This document shows positions 1 to 6,220 of a DNA stretch of 10,513 nt, piece after piece. The DNA lies in NCBI GenBank assembly GCA_045106435.1, contig JBGCEN010000441.1, positions 1 through 10,513 of the forward strand, in the 5' to 3' direction. This DNA is from JBCCIM01 sp045106435. Its GTDB lineage: Bacteria > Bacteroidota > Rhodothermia > Rhodothermales > JAHQVL01. Position numbers and translations under genes: made by a program. The notes below the pieces were generated by a model. That model saw nothing but the letters and a program-made list of their open reading frames with translations, had not been told where the DNA came from and made no database searches. Within the stretch, counting starts at the first letter, position 1; each line of letters begins with the position of its first letter.

Positions 1-2592
1 AAGCGAATCCGTAACATCAGCAACGTATGTACTTTCCACAGCCCACTGTCCTGCCATCACATTGATTACCGTAACGGGCACTGTCGTTTCCCAGATCACA
101 ACCGTTTTATTGGCCTCCTGAGTCTCTGCCATCTTGATGCCAGTTGCTGTTACAGTGTATGCTGAGGGTGCAGAGATTTTGAGCCGGCTATGAAAGCTGG
201 ATCTGGCGATAGCGTCCTTGCCCAAATGATGCAACCCATCCGCATAATCCACCGATTCATAGTAATTATCTTTAAAGATCCCTCGCCGCTCATCAAACCC
301 AGGCATAGGCAGGAATTCACCTCTTAGCGTTGAAATCAACACACCGGATGGTAAAATAAAGTGACGCAAGCCGCCGCCATTTCGAGTAAAGCCTTTCGGA
401 TATATTGCCTCATACGAAAACCCGACCATGACCGTATCTCCTGGTAACAATGCTTTATCCAGGCGAAGTATGTGTAGATCTGAACGATCTTCTGCCTCAG
501 CAGCCACATCTCCCAATGTCCAGCGCACCGTTTCAAAAGACTGCCCAACCGTAAATGGCAGCAGTTCCATTTTATCCGACGTGTTATTAACCAGCGTATA
601 GTTGCCCTTTATCGACATCGACCGATTTTCAGGCATTAAATCTACATCAACATCGATAAACGTTACGCTTGCGGGCGTATAATCTCGCCAGGTAGCAAGA
701 TTTTTGCTCCAGTATGCTTTTGCACGTTCATTGGCAACATCCCCCTGGAATCCCTGATTCACTTGATAGGATGTATAACCAGCCAACATCAACGGCAACA
801 GGGCAAATGGTATGAGGCGCAGGCTTGCATGTAAAATCTGCTTAGGTTGCCGGCGCTGCGCTGCCATCATCGGATCTGGCTCTGTTCGCGAGAAGAAATG
901 AATAGACAGCGCAAACAAGAATACTGCCAGCGAAATCGCCCAAAGCCGATTGTAGAACAGCGCCTCTCCATTCAAAGCAAACAAGCCCATGTCACTCCAC
1001 CGCAAAGTACCCAATAAGTCCCAGTTATAAGTCCAGGTCATCAATCCCTGTACGTGGCAGTACGTACTGATTCCCAGCACAAGCATGCCTACTGCATAGG
1101 TCGTATACCGGCTTCGGGATATGGAAAAGACAGCCAATACAAAGCTGGTCCACAAAACAAGTGTAATGCCCAGCAACGCTCCCCAGATCAAAACAAACGT
1201 CCCGATCTCAACAAACGTCGGTCCTTGTGCAAGCAACAACATCAAAGCACTTGCAATCGCCATGGCAATAACCAACGCAGAGAGTACCACATTAGACAAC
1301 AAACGCGAAAGTAAAATACCGACCGTGGATACAGGACTGGAATAGAGCAACATCGCAAACCCGGTACTGTGGTCTCGCTGCATCACTTCGATGGTATAGA
1401 ACAACAGCAGCATGCACATCAAAACAGACAAGATGTCAAGCGATGCGATAGCGATGGAGCCGGCTGTCAGGAACGAGGAAGTCCCGAGAATCCCCTGCCC
1501 TGATTCAATGGCAGATTCAGAAGTCAGCCCAAGAATAAAGAACACAAACAAATAGAATATCGGCTGGCGGCTCAGCTCAAGCAGTTCTGAACGCAACATC
1601 TGAAAGATGCCACTAAGGGCTCTTGGCCGGCTGGTTTTCATATTCAGATTGCGCAATCCTTCTGCAGCAACAACGGGCTGTACATTATCCCCTTTGATTT
1701 TAGCGCTTCTTTTGAATCTGAACCACGGTTTAGAAACACCACCTTTGCGCAACCACCCTTTCAGATACACTGCAGATCCAACAAGAAAAAACGCAACCAC
1801 AACCGCAAGCAAGATCCGGTTAATAATGAACGCCGGCTCGAAGACAAACGGAGACGTATTGTAAAATTCAATGCCCTTATCCAGCGCAAATACAGAGTGA
1901 ATAAGCCAGCGCAAACCTGAAGGATCAAGCCAGGTGAGCAATGTGTGCATCTGCGGCCCTGCTGCATTTGCCGTAGGTACCACGCAATAGCGCATGATGC
2001 TGATGAAGAGCACAGCCGGCACGGCATAAACCACCATCGGCTTCCTGGTCCACACGCCAAATGCAAAAGCAGAGGCGGCAAAAAAGGTCATGCCGGGCAA
2101 AGCAAATATGAGGGCAGGCAGGACGTAATTCGCCAAATGAAAAGGACCGACAATAATAAGCGGGTCTGATAGCGGCCTGATTTCATAAACAACGTAGGCC
2201 ATGAAGGTTTGACAGACCAGTGCAAGCACGAGGGCCACCATCACACCAGTAAACTTGCCTGTTGTGTATTCGAACGCTGTCAGGGGTGTGCTATGGATGA
2301 TTTGCGCGCCCTTTGACTCCTCATCTCTTATGACAGACATGCCGGCGATGATAGAACCCAGGAATGAGAAAATCATCAATCCGCTAAACGCAAAGTATTG
2401 CGCCATCACGTACTTCGAGTTGATATATAACTTGAGCCCTGAATTTGCAACCTGTCCTGACGGCACGAAGCCGGCTGGGTTAAAACTCATGGTCAGCATC
2501 AAGGCGACTAAAATCAGGATCCAGAAAACTGGAAGCTTCAAGATGGTTTTGAACTCAAGTACTGCGATGTGTAAGATGCGGGCCATTTTCAT
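1..2592 (-). CDS. ABC transporter permease fused to M1 aminopeptidase-like domain (partial, 3' end off window)
   Basis: This open frame runs from ATG at 2592 without a stop to base 1, giving 864 codons in the window. Seen: hydrophobic segments at about residues 20-37, 66-86, 116-136 and 157-178, a second membrane block starting near residue 331 (a new cytoplasmic lead-in, LRSELLELSRQP) and a last helix at about 590-606. After that the protein is soluble, with beta-rich sequence (about 620-864) resembling the N-terminal domain of M1 peptidases. The zinc motif HEXXH is not in the window and would lie further left. Known: permease/M1-aminopeptidase fusions of about 1,100-1,200 residues occur in Bacteroidota and relatives next to one ATPase. 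Inference: the inner-membrane half of an ABC system; the substrate is unknown. Its start overlaps the ATPase stop as ATGA, with GAGGTGG just upstream, so translation is probably coupled. Confidence 0.85.
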   Translation of the reverse strand, partial: MKMARILHIAVLEFKTILKLPVFWILILVALMLTMSFNPAGFVPSGQVANSGLKLYINSKYVMAQYFAFSGLMIFSFLGSIIAGMSVIRDEESKGAQIIHSTPLTAFEYTTGKFTGVMVALVLALVCQTFMAYVVYEIRPLSDPLIIVGPFHLANYVLPALIFALPGMTFFAASAFAFGVWTRKPMVVYAVPAVLFISIMRYCVVPTANAAGPQMHTLLTWLDPSGLRWLIHSVFALDKGIEFYNTSPFVFEPAFIINRILLAVVVAFFLVGSAVYLKGWLRKGGVSKPWFRFKRSAKIKGDNVQPVVAAEGLRNLNMKTSRPRALSGIFQMLRSELLELSRQPIFYLFVFFILGLTSESAIESGQGILGTSSFLTAGSIAIASLDILSVLMCMLLLFYTIEVMQRDHSTGFAMLLYSSPVSTVGILLSRLLSNVVLSALVIAMAIASALMLLLAQGPTFVEIGTFVLIWGALLGITLVLWTSFVLAVFSISRSRYTTYAVGMLVLGISTYCHVQGLMTWTYNWDLLGTLRWSDMGLFALNGEALFYNRLWAISLAVFLFALSIHFFSRTEPDPMMAAQRRQPKQILHASLRLIPFALLPLMLAGYTSYQVNQGFQGDVANERAKAYWSKNLATWRDYTPASVTFIDVDVDLMPENRSMSIKGNYTLVNNTSDKMELLPFTVGQSFETVRWTLGDVAAEAEDRSDLHILRLDKALLPGDTVMVGFSYEAIYPKGFTRNGGGLRHFILPSGVLISTLRGEFLPMPGFDERRGIFKDNYYESVDYADGLHHLGKDAIARSSFHSRLKISAPSAYTVTATGIKMAETQEANKTVVIWETTVPVTVINVMAGQWAVESTYVADVTDSL

Positions 2593-3497
2593 TTTGCCAC
2601 CTCATGTCCTTCAAACTCAGATACTGTTTCGCTTCCTTTTTGCATGAGCATATAGGCATCTTCCAGGGTTGGTGGCACAGGATTAAACCCAGCCGGCACG
2701 GCATCATCTGCCACGTGTATTCTGATGCGATTTTGTCCTTCAAACAGATAAGCCCTGGTAACACGACCCGTTTCTGATAAGGCCACCAATTCTTCCTTGC
2801 CAACACTCCCCTCGAAAATAGTCCCTTCAATAGCTGTACAAGCCTTGCTTGGACTGGTGGTTGTGATCAGATTGCCTTTGCGAATGACGGCAAACTGAGG
2901 GCAAAGCACAGCAACGTCTTCAACAATATGGGTTGTTAGTAAAACGGTGCGGTCCTCTGCCAGCTCAGAGAGCAATCGATAAAATCTGATGCGTTCTTCC
3001 GGATCAAGGCCGGCTGTTGGTTCATCAACGATAATGAGTTCAGGCTGACCGGCAATGGCCTGCGCAATTCCCAGCCGCTGCCGCATGCCACCCGAATAGG
3101 TCTTTACTTTCCTTTTTGCAGCGGCAGACAAATTCACGCGCTCCATTAATGCAGCTGCAAGATGCTTCAGGCCTTTCGGGGCTTCAACACCTTTTAAACG
3201 GAGCATGTGGAGAAGCACCGCTTCCCCCGTTAGATTGGGGTAAAACCCAAAATCCTGTGGCAAATAGCCCAAGCGCGCCCAGACATAGGCCGGATTTTTA
3301 GTGATGTCTACACCATTCAGCAGAATGGCACCTGATGTGGGTTCAAGCAGGCCGGCGAGAATGCGCATCATGGTTGATTTGCCTGAACCGTTGGGCCCCA
3401 GTAAACCAAACATGCCTTTAGGGATTTCGAGCTGTACCCCCTGAAGCGCAGCGACTGGTCCGGGGTACACTTTTACCAGATCCTTGATTTCTAACAT
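2589..3497 (-). CDS. ABC transporter ATP-binding protein
   Basis: A complete 302-residue nucleotide-binding subunit. Visible motifs in order: Walker A GPNGSGKS (34-41), Q-loop Gln81 in YLPQDFG, signature YSGGMRQR (134-141), Walker B LIIVDEP (154-160), D-loop GLDPEER (163-169) and switch His190 (TTHIVED). About 100 residues follow the ATPase core, as in the export-type/CcmA-NatA class. It would hydrolyse ATP in the cytoplasm to drive the permease encoded immediately downstream, which starts inside this gene's stop codon. The ATG at 3497 has a good ribosome site (AGGTAGG, 2 nt before the start codon, with the first AGG 7 nt away), unlike most genes here. A promoter-like TAGTTTTG lies about 50 nt upstream. 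The transported substrate cannot be read from the sequence. Confidence 0.95.
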   Translation of the reverse strand: MLEIKDLVKVYPGPVAALQGVQLEIPKGMFGLLGPNGSGKSTMMRILAGLLEPTSGAILLNGVDITKNPAYVWARLGYLPQDFGFYPNLTGEAVLLHMLRLKGVEAPKGLKHLAAALMERVNLSAAAKRKVKTYSGGMRQRLGIAQAIAGQPELIIVDEPTAGLDPEERIRFYRLLSELAEDRTVLLTTHIVEDVAVLCPQFAVIRKGNLITTTSPSKACTAIEGTIFEGSVGKEELVALSETGRVTRAYLFEGQNRIRIHVADDAVPAGFNPVPPTLEDAYMLMQKGSETVSEFEGHEVAK

Positions 3498-3544
3498 ATC
3501 CTACCTGATGGCTAATTGCAGTATCACTCAAAACTCATTTCAAG

Positions 3545-3552
3545 CAAAACTA
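3545..3552 (-). promoter_or_regulatory. Candidate -7 promoter element for the ABC operon
   Basis: Read on the minus strand this is TAGTTTTG, an exact match to the Bacteroidota sigma-factor element TAnnTTTG. It would place the transcription start near 3538, leaving a leader of about 40 nt before the ATPase ATG. I see no convincing -33 TTG at the usual distance, so this is only a candidate. Confidence 0.35.
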
Positions 3553-3587
3553 CGGGGATAGGCCGGCTCAGGATGTCAGGATGTGAT

Positions 3588-3625
3588 AAACACCGTGTTT
3601 GATGACACTAACGATCAGATATCTG
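3588..3625. promoter_or_regulatory. Two small palindromes upstream of the ABC promoter
   Basis: AAACAC-C-GTGTTT (3588-3600) is a 6-bp inverted repeat with a 1-nt centre. CAGATATCTG (3616-3625) is a perfect 10-bp palindrome. Both lie roughly 50-90 nt upstream of the proposed ABC transcription start, a place where a regulator could bind. Short palindromes arise by chance, and nothing shows they are used. Confidence 0.25.
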
Positions 3626-3695
3626 GTTTTAACTCTTTGCGTCGAATTACTACTAGTACTTTGTCAGCAAAGTTAATAGAGTATTGAGGTTCATA

Positions 3696-3773
3696 GGTAC
3701 GAGGAGTACGATAAGTACGAAAGAAGAAAAGAAGACTTTTTCGTACCCATCGTACGCTCATACGCTTCGTACC
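3696..3773. repeat. 9-bp-phased inverted array of GTACGA / TCGTAC
   Basis: The left arm has GTACGA at 3697, 3706 and 3715, exactly 9 bp apart. The right arm has the reverse complement TCGTAC at 3741, 3750 and 3767, plus a degenerate TCATAC at 3758, so its spacing is 9, 8 and 9 bp. A purine-rich spacer (about 3721-3735) separates the arms. The arms can pair into a long imperfect hairpin. On the minus strand it starts about 40 nt after the stop of the secreted-protein gene, so it could protect or end that transcript, but no T-tract follows. The array is not coding, because a TAA falls in the repeat frame. Confidence 0.75.
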
Positions 3774-3812
3774 CTGAAAATCTGATACTCCATTTATTTC
3801 CCTGACAGAGTG

Positions 3813-4370
3813 CTAGTAATTACGCCTGTCCGGATTCACAACCATCTCAGGGTCAAGGTTCTTTAACGGCTTGATGATAATCGCTGCCGGATTCGTTTTC
3901 TCATCTGGGGCATAAAAAATACCAGGATCAACACTGCCTTTATTTAGCTGTAAGGTTTTTTCAGTAGTTGAAGCAGGGGAAGATGTCCCATCAACAAACC
4001 TTTTTTGATACAGTAAATCAGAGACAGATAATTCGTGTGCGGTTTTGGGCTGTATAGTTTTTCCCCGCCTGTTTTTCCCCTGGGCAGTAGCATGGGGGAG
4101 AGGGAATACACTTGAAATATTCTGGCCTTTATTCTTAACCGGCCATGCAATGTTAGGAGTTAATAGACGAGATTGTGCCTTTTTAAGTGCATCTTGAGAT
4201 ATAAGCGTTGAGTCAAGCTGATGTCCCCATAAAAGCTTGGCAGGTAAATTCGAATGCTCAACGGTTGGTTTTCGCTCTGAAAACTTATCCGTGTCGAATT
4301 GTGCGTTGGCCGTTTGTATCAAGAAAAAAGACCCTGTAAATAATGCAATTTTGATAAATTTGGGTTTCAT
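3813..4370 (-). CDS. Secreted protein of unknown function
   Basis: This 185-residue protein has a clear Sec signal peptide: basic start MKPKFIK, hydrophobic core at about 8-19, and a likely cleavage after ANA (residue 23) before Gln24. The mature part is hydrophilic, has no cysteine, and is rich in Lys, Pro, Asn, Ser and Thr. Its C-terminal third contains several Pro/Asp turns and ends in NPDRRNY. I recognise no domain, lipobox, membrane anchor or sorting signal, so it is probably periplasmic or released. The gene looks richer in A/T than the ABC genes and contains no GCCGGC, unlike most genes here, which hints at recent acquisition. It is transcribed away from the Mu-F-like gene across a 314-nt divergent gap. 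No convincing Shine-Dalgarno is seen. The signal peptide supports it being a real gene. Confidence 0.75.
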   Translation of the reverse strand: MKPKFIKIALFTGSFFLIQTANAQFDTDKFSERKPTVEHSNLPAKLLWGHQLDSTLISQDALKKAQSRLLTPNIAWPVKNKGQNISSVFPLPHATAQGKNRRGKTIQPKTAHELSVSDLLYQKRFVDGTSSPASTTEKTLQLNKGSVDPGIFYAPDEKTNPAAIIIKPLKNLDPEMVVNPDRRNY

Positions 4371-4684
4371 GGTGCGAACATTGTATAGGATGTGAGATCT
4401 TGAAGCTGTATGTCTGTAATCAGAACGAATAGATTATCGTCATTCGTATGTACTTTTTTGTATTCTGCAGATTCTGAAATATTTAGATTGAGATCGTTTG
4501 TTCTGACGCTTAGGGCATTCGTTTACCCCGAACATTGATCAATTCTTTGAGTACCAAGGAAGCTATATCACAGATTATTCTGACCCGTTTTTGCATGTAC
4601 ATATTGGTAGAACAAGAGAATTCCAAAGTATAGTCCGGTCTTCTCTCTCTCGATGGAAAGCATTTCCATTCGAAGAACATAGTT
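4371..4684. other. Divergent intergenic region
   Basis: This 314-nt A/T-rich gap separates divergently read genes and should hold both promoters. It contains an inverted repeat, ACGAAT (4425-4430) and ATTCGT (4442-4447) with an 11-nt spacer, a possible operator. I see no exact TAnnTTTG promoter on either strand. A minus-strand open frame running from the Mu-F-like gene into this gap does not look like a real protein. No RNA gene is visible. Confidence 0.5.
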
Positions 4685-5425
4685 ATGCGCAACGAGATAA
4701 CACTTTTACTTAAGGGGCTTGGGGACAAAATTGACCCCCAGATCAGCGCATTTCTATTGCACGGGCTAGAAACAGGTGCTTTTGACTATAGTATTTACAC
4801 CGAGGTTTACGACGTCAAGATTGTAGTTAATCAGGGGAATGAGGATACGCTGCGGCGTTTGTTGGAAAAATTCAAGCTCATTACAAAAACTGATGTGCAT
4901 CGTGTCATTGAAAGATGCCTGAGCGTTGATGGTGAGCCAATCAATGAATTTGAGGAAGAGGAAGAGCCTAGTCACAACCTGAACTTTATCAAAAAAACAA
5001 CGCAGTTTCTTAATCGTCCTCCCAAAGTTGATCCCATTCATTTGGGGCCATTTGCAAAAAAAAGACTGCTGGATTACGGGCCAACTATTGACCGGATTAC
5101 CGATGGAATTGTCTCAAATTGCCATGGCTTTAGCCGGCTAGAGGCCTTCATCGTTTCATGGGTGATGACAGACACTTTTCTCCATACAGCAGAGAATAAA
5201 ACCCGTCTGGATAATTTTAAAAGTGCCGGCCGGGTAGATAGAAAGTGTTGGATTACACAGCGTGATGAAAAGGTGCGTCGCTCACACCAAATGGTAGAAC
5301 GACAAGAAGTAAGTCTGTACGACCCATTTATTGTGGCGAATGAGAAGTTGGAATTCCCCGGGGATCCAGAAGGGTCTTTTGAGAATATTTTGCTCTGTCG
5401 TTGCTACATGGTACCAGTATCCTGA
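4685..5425 (+). CDS. Orphan phage Mu-F / SPP1-gp7-like (minor head protein family) protein
   Basis: This 246-residue protein ends with a C-terminal signature of the Mu gpF/SPP1 gp7 minor head proteins: Trp189 and Thr191, then RDEKVR (193-198), His201, DPF (213-215), FPGDPEG (224-230) and a CRC near the end (238-240). In phages these proteins sit at the portal and help assemble the head. The first 180 residues are unfamiliar, with an acidic EFEEEEEP stretch (89-95) and probable helices around 145-180. No terminase, portal, protease or capsid gene is nearby, so this is either a remnant or a domesticated copy. ATG 4685 is the only usual start after the in-frame stop at 4631-4633, so the N-terminus is not simply mis-called. 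No clear ribosome site is seen. The ArsR-type gene starts 22 nt after its stop, suggesting one transcript. Confidence 0.7.
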   Translation: MRNEITLLLKGLGDKIDPQISAFLLHGLETGAFDYSIYTEVYDVKIVVNQGNEDTLRRLLEKFKLITKTDVHRVIERCLSVDGEPINEFEEEEEPSHNLNFIKKTTQFLNRPPKVDPIHLGPFAKKRLLDYGPTIDRITDGIVSNCHGFSRLEAFIVSWVMTDTFLHTAENKTRLDNFKSAGRVDRKCWITQRDEKVRRSHQMVERQEVSLYDPFIVANEKLEFPGDPEGSFENILLCRCYMVPVS

Positions 5426-5447
5426 TCACGGCGCCATATAACAAATA

Positions 5448-5798
5448 ATGATGTCCAAGCCTACCAAGGATTTGCTTCCACCTCTGCTCATTGATCGTGT
5501 GGCGCGTCGTTTCAAGCTGCTGAGCGAACCGGTACGTCTGCAGCTTTTGAGTGTGCTTCATAAAGAAAAAGAGCTCACCGTTCAGGAATTGGTTGAAGCA
5601 AGCGGGCACAATCAGGCCAATGTAAGTAAACACCTCAACCTGATGGCAAAAGAGGGCATTCTGAGCCGCAATAAAGAAGGTTTGTTTGTGTACTATGCCA
5701 TTCAAGATACGACGATACAGGGATTGTGCCTCCTGGTAAGTGGCCGGATCCGGCAAGAAATCGAACAGGAGCAGCGCCGGCTTAAAGCCATTTCATAA
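5448..5798 (+). CDS. ArsR-family winged-helix transcriptional regulator
   Basis: At 116 residues this is the usual size for the family. Residues 22-40 (FKLLSEPVRLQLLSVLHKE) are the typical ArsR entry helix. The helix-turn-helix spans about 43-71, with recognition helix QANVSKHLNLM (56-66), followed by a beta wing around RNKEGLFVYYAI (74-85). The metal-box cysteines of classical SmtB/ArsR sensors (ELCVCD) are replaced by LTVQELV, and the only cysteine is Cys94, so metal sensing by that site is unlikely. Such proteins usually bind DNA as dimers and repress nearby genes. It follows the Mu-F-like gene by 22 nt and probably shares its transcript. Two ATGs are adjacent (5448 and 5451). Its target is unknown; its own operon or the peroxidase gene downstream are candidates by position only. 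Confidence 0.88.
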   Translation: MMSKPTKDLLPPLLIDRVARRFKLLSEPVRLQLLSVLHKEKELTVQELVEASGHNQANVSKHLNLMAKEGILSRNKEGLFVYYAIQDTTIQGLCLLVSGRIRQEIEQEQRRLKAIS

Positions 5799-5817
5799 AA
5801 GGCCCATTTCATAGAAG
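5788..5817. repeat. Short tandem duplication over the ArsR-type gene stop codon
   Basis: CCATTTCATAAAAG (5788-5801) and CCATTTCATAGAAG (5804-5817) match at 13 of 14 positions at a 16-bp offset. The first copy contains the TAA stop at 5796-5798, so the second copy lies in the 3' untranslated region. Confidence 0.6.
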
Positions 5818-5860
5818 ATCATACCAACCAGCTTGCCACCAAGCCCCACCGACAATATTT

Positions 5861-5934
5861 TCACTCGTCACTCGTCACTCGTCACTCGTCACTCGTCACT
5901 CGTCACTCGTCACTCGTCACTCGTCACTCGTCAC
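5861..5934. repeat. Perfect 7-bp tandem repeat, TCACTCG x 10.6
   Basis: Ten complete, identical TCACTCG units are followed by a partial TCAC (74 nt). No unit carries a substitution, which points to recent expansion or active homogenisation by slippage. The unit is not a multiple of three, and the array lies outside genes, between the ArsR-type gene and the peroxidase gene. There are no spacers, so it is not a CRISPR. Copy number probably varies between strains. Confidence 0.95.
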
Positions 5935-5998
5935 GGGCGATATTTGATAAATCTTTTCGTAAACTCCCGCAAGTACGAATAATATTTAAGTTCGGTAT

Positions 5999-6006
5999 TA
6001 GATTTG
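5999..6006 (+). promoter_or_regulatory. Candidate -7 promoter element for the peroxidase gene
   Basis: TAGATTTG matches the Bacteroidota -7 consensus TAnnTTTG exactly. No good -33 TTG is seen upstream. The match is short enough to occur by chance in A/T-rich DNA. Confidence 0.25.
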
Positions 6007-6069
6007 TAATTATCATTTGCTTAATACCTGTGTTTTCCACCTGTGTGCTGCGATGTAAATTAGGCTTTA

Positions 6070-6114
6070 TCTGAATAGTCAGATGAAGCCAGATCCTGAA
6101 TCTGATTCGGGATC
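6070..6114. repeat. Pair of hairpins in the peroxidase leader region
   Basis: TCTGA-ATAG-TCAGA (6070-6083) is a 5-bp stem. GATCCTGAAT-CTG-ATTCGGGATC (6092-6114) is a 10-bp stem with one G-T pair and a 3-nt loop. No T-tract follows either stem on the plus strand, so they are not ordinary terminators. They could be leader structures, operators or a dispersed palindromic element. Confidence 0.5.
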
Positions 6115-6220
6115 CATAGGCATTCAACCCAATCCAGAATAAGGTTGTAAACGATTTTTCAGACACTGCCTGGTAGTCGAGTACGTTTAGAGAACACTTT
6201 GCCATAAACTCGTGGAAGCC

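Larger units (their letters stand above)
3498..3812. other. Intergenic region between secreted-protein gene and ABC operon
   Basis: This 315-nt gap lies between two minus-strand genes and has no plausible coding frame. From the ABC side it contains a promoter-like TAGTTTTG on the minus strand (3545-3552), a tandem TCAGGATG pair (3568-3583), small palindromes (3588-3600 and 3616-3625), the 8-bp palindrome TACTAGTA (3651-3658) and the phased inverted array at 3696-3773. It must hold both the ABC operon promoter and the 3' end of the secreted-protein transcript. Confidence 0.7.
5799..6211. other. Repeat-bearing intergenic region before the peroxidase gene
   Basis: This gap of about 410 nt is without a convincing gene. 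It holds a heptamer array (5861-5934), a promoter-like TAGATTTG on the plus strand (5999-6006), a small inverted repeat (6070-6083) and a 10-bp stem hairpin (6092-6114). A minus-strand open frame covers 5924-6205 but ends inside the heptamer array and does not look like a protein. If the promoter is used, the peroxidase mRNA has a leader of about 200 nt carrying both hairpins. Confidence 0.6.

Noticed and set aside
1761..2081. Minus-strand 106-codon frame within the permease gene
   Set aside because: It is an out-of-frame shadow of the permease, whose own frame is uninterrupted and makes sensible membrane segments here.
3696..3773. Simple rho-independent terminator
   Set aside because: The arms are long, imperfect and internally periodic, and no T-tract follows on either strand.
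4510..4728. Minus-strand 72-codon open frame in the divergent gap
   Set aside because: It overlaps the start of the Mu-F-like gene on the opposite strand and has no domain or signal features.
4685..5425. Complete prophage or phage remnant cluster
   Set aside because: Only one phage-like domain is present; the flanking genes are an ArsR-type regulator, a secreted protein and housekeeping-type operons, with no integrase or attachment repeats seen.
5861..5934. CRISPR array
   Set aside because: The units are 7 bp, contiguous and without spacers, and no cas genes are nearby.
5924..6205. Minus-strand 93-codon open frame in the gap before the peroxidase gene
   Set aside because: It ends inside the heptamer repeat, runs through the palindromic hairpin, has no ribosome site and no recognisable domain. 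It looks like a chance frame in non-coding DNA.
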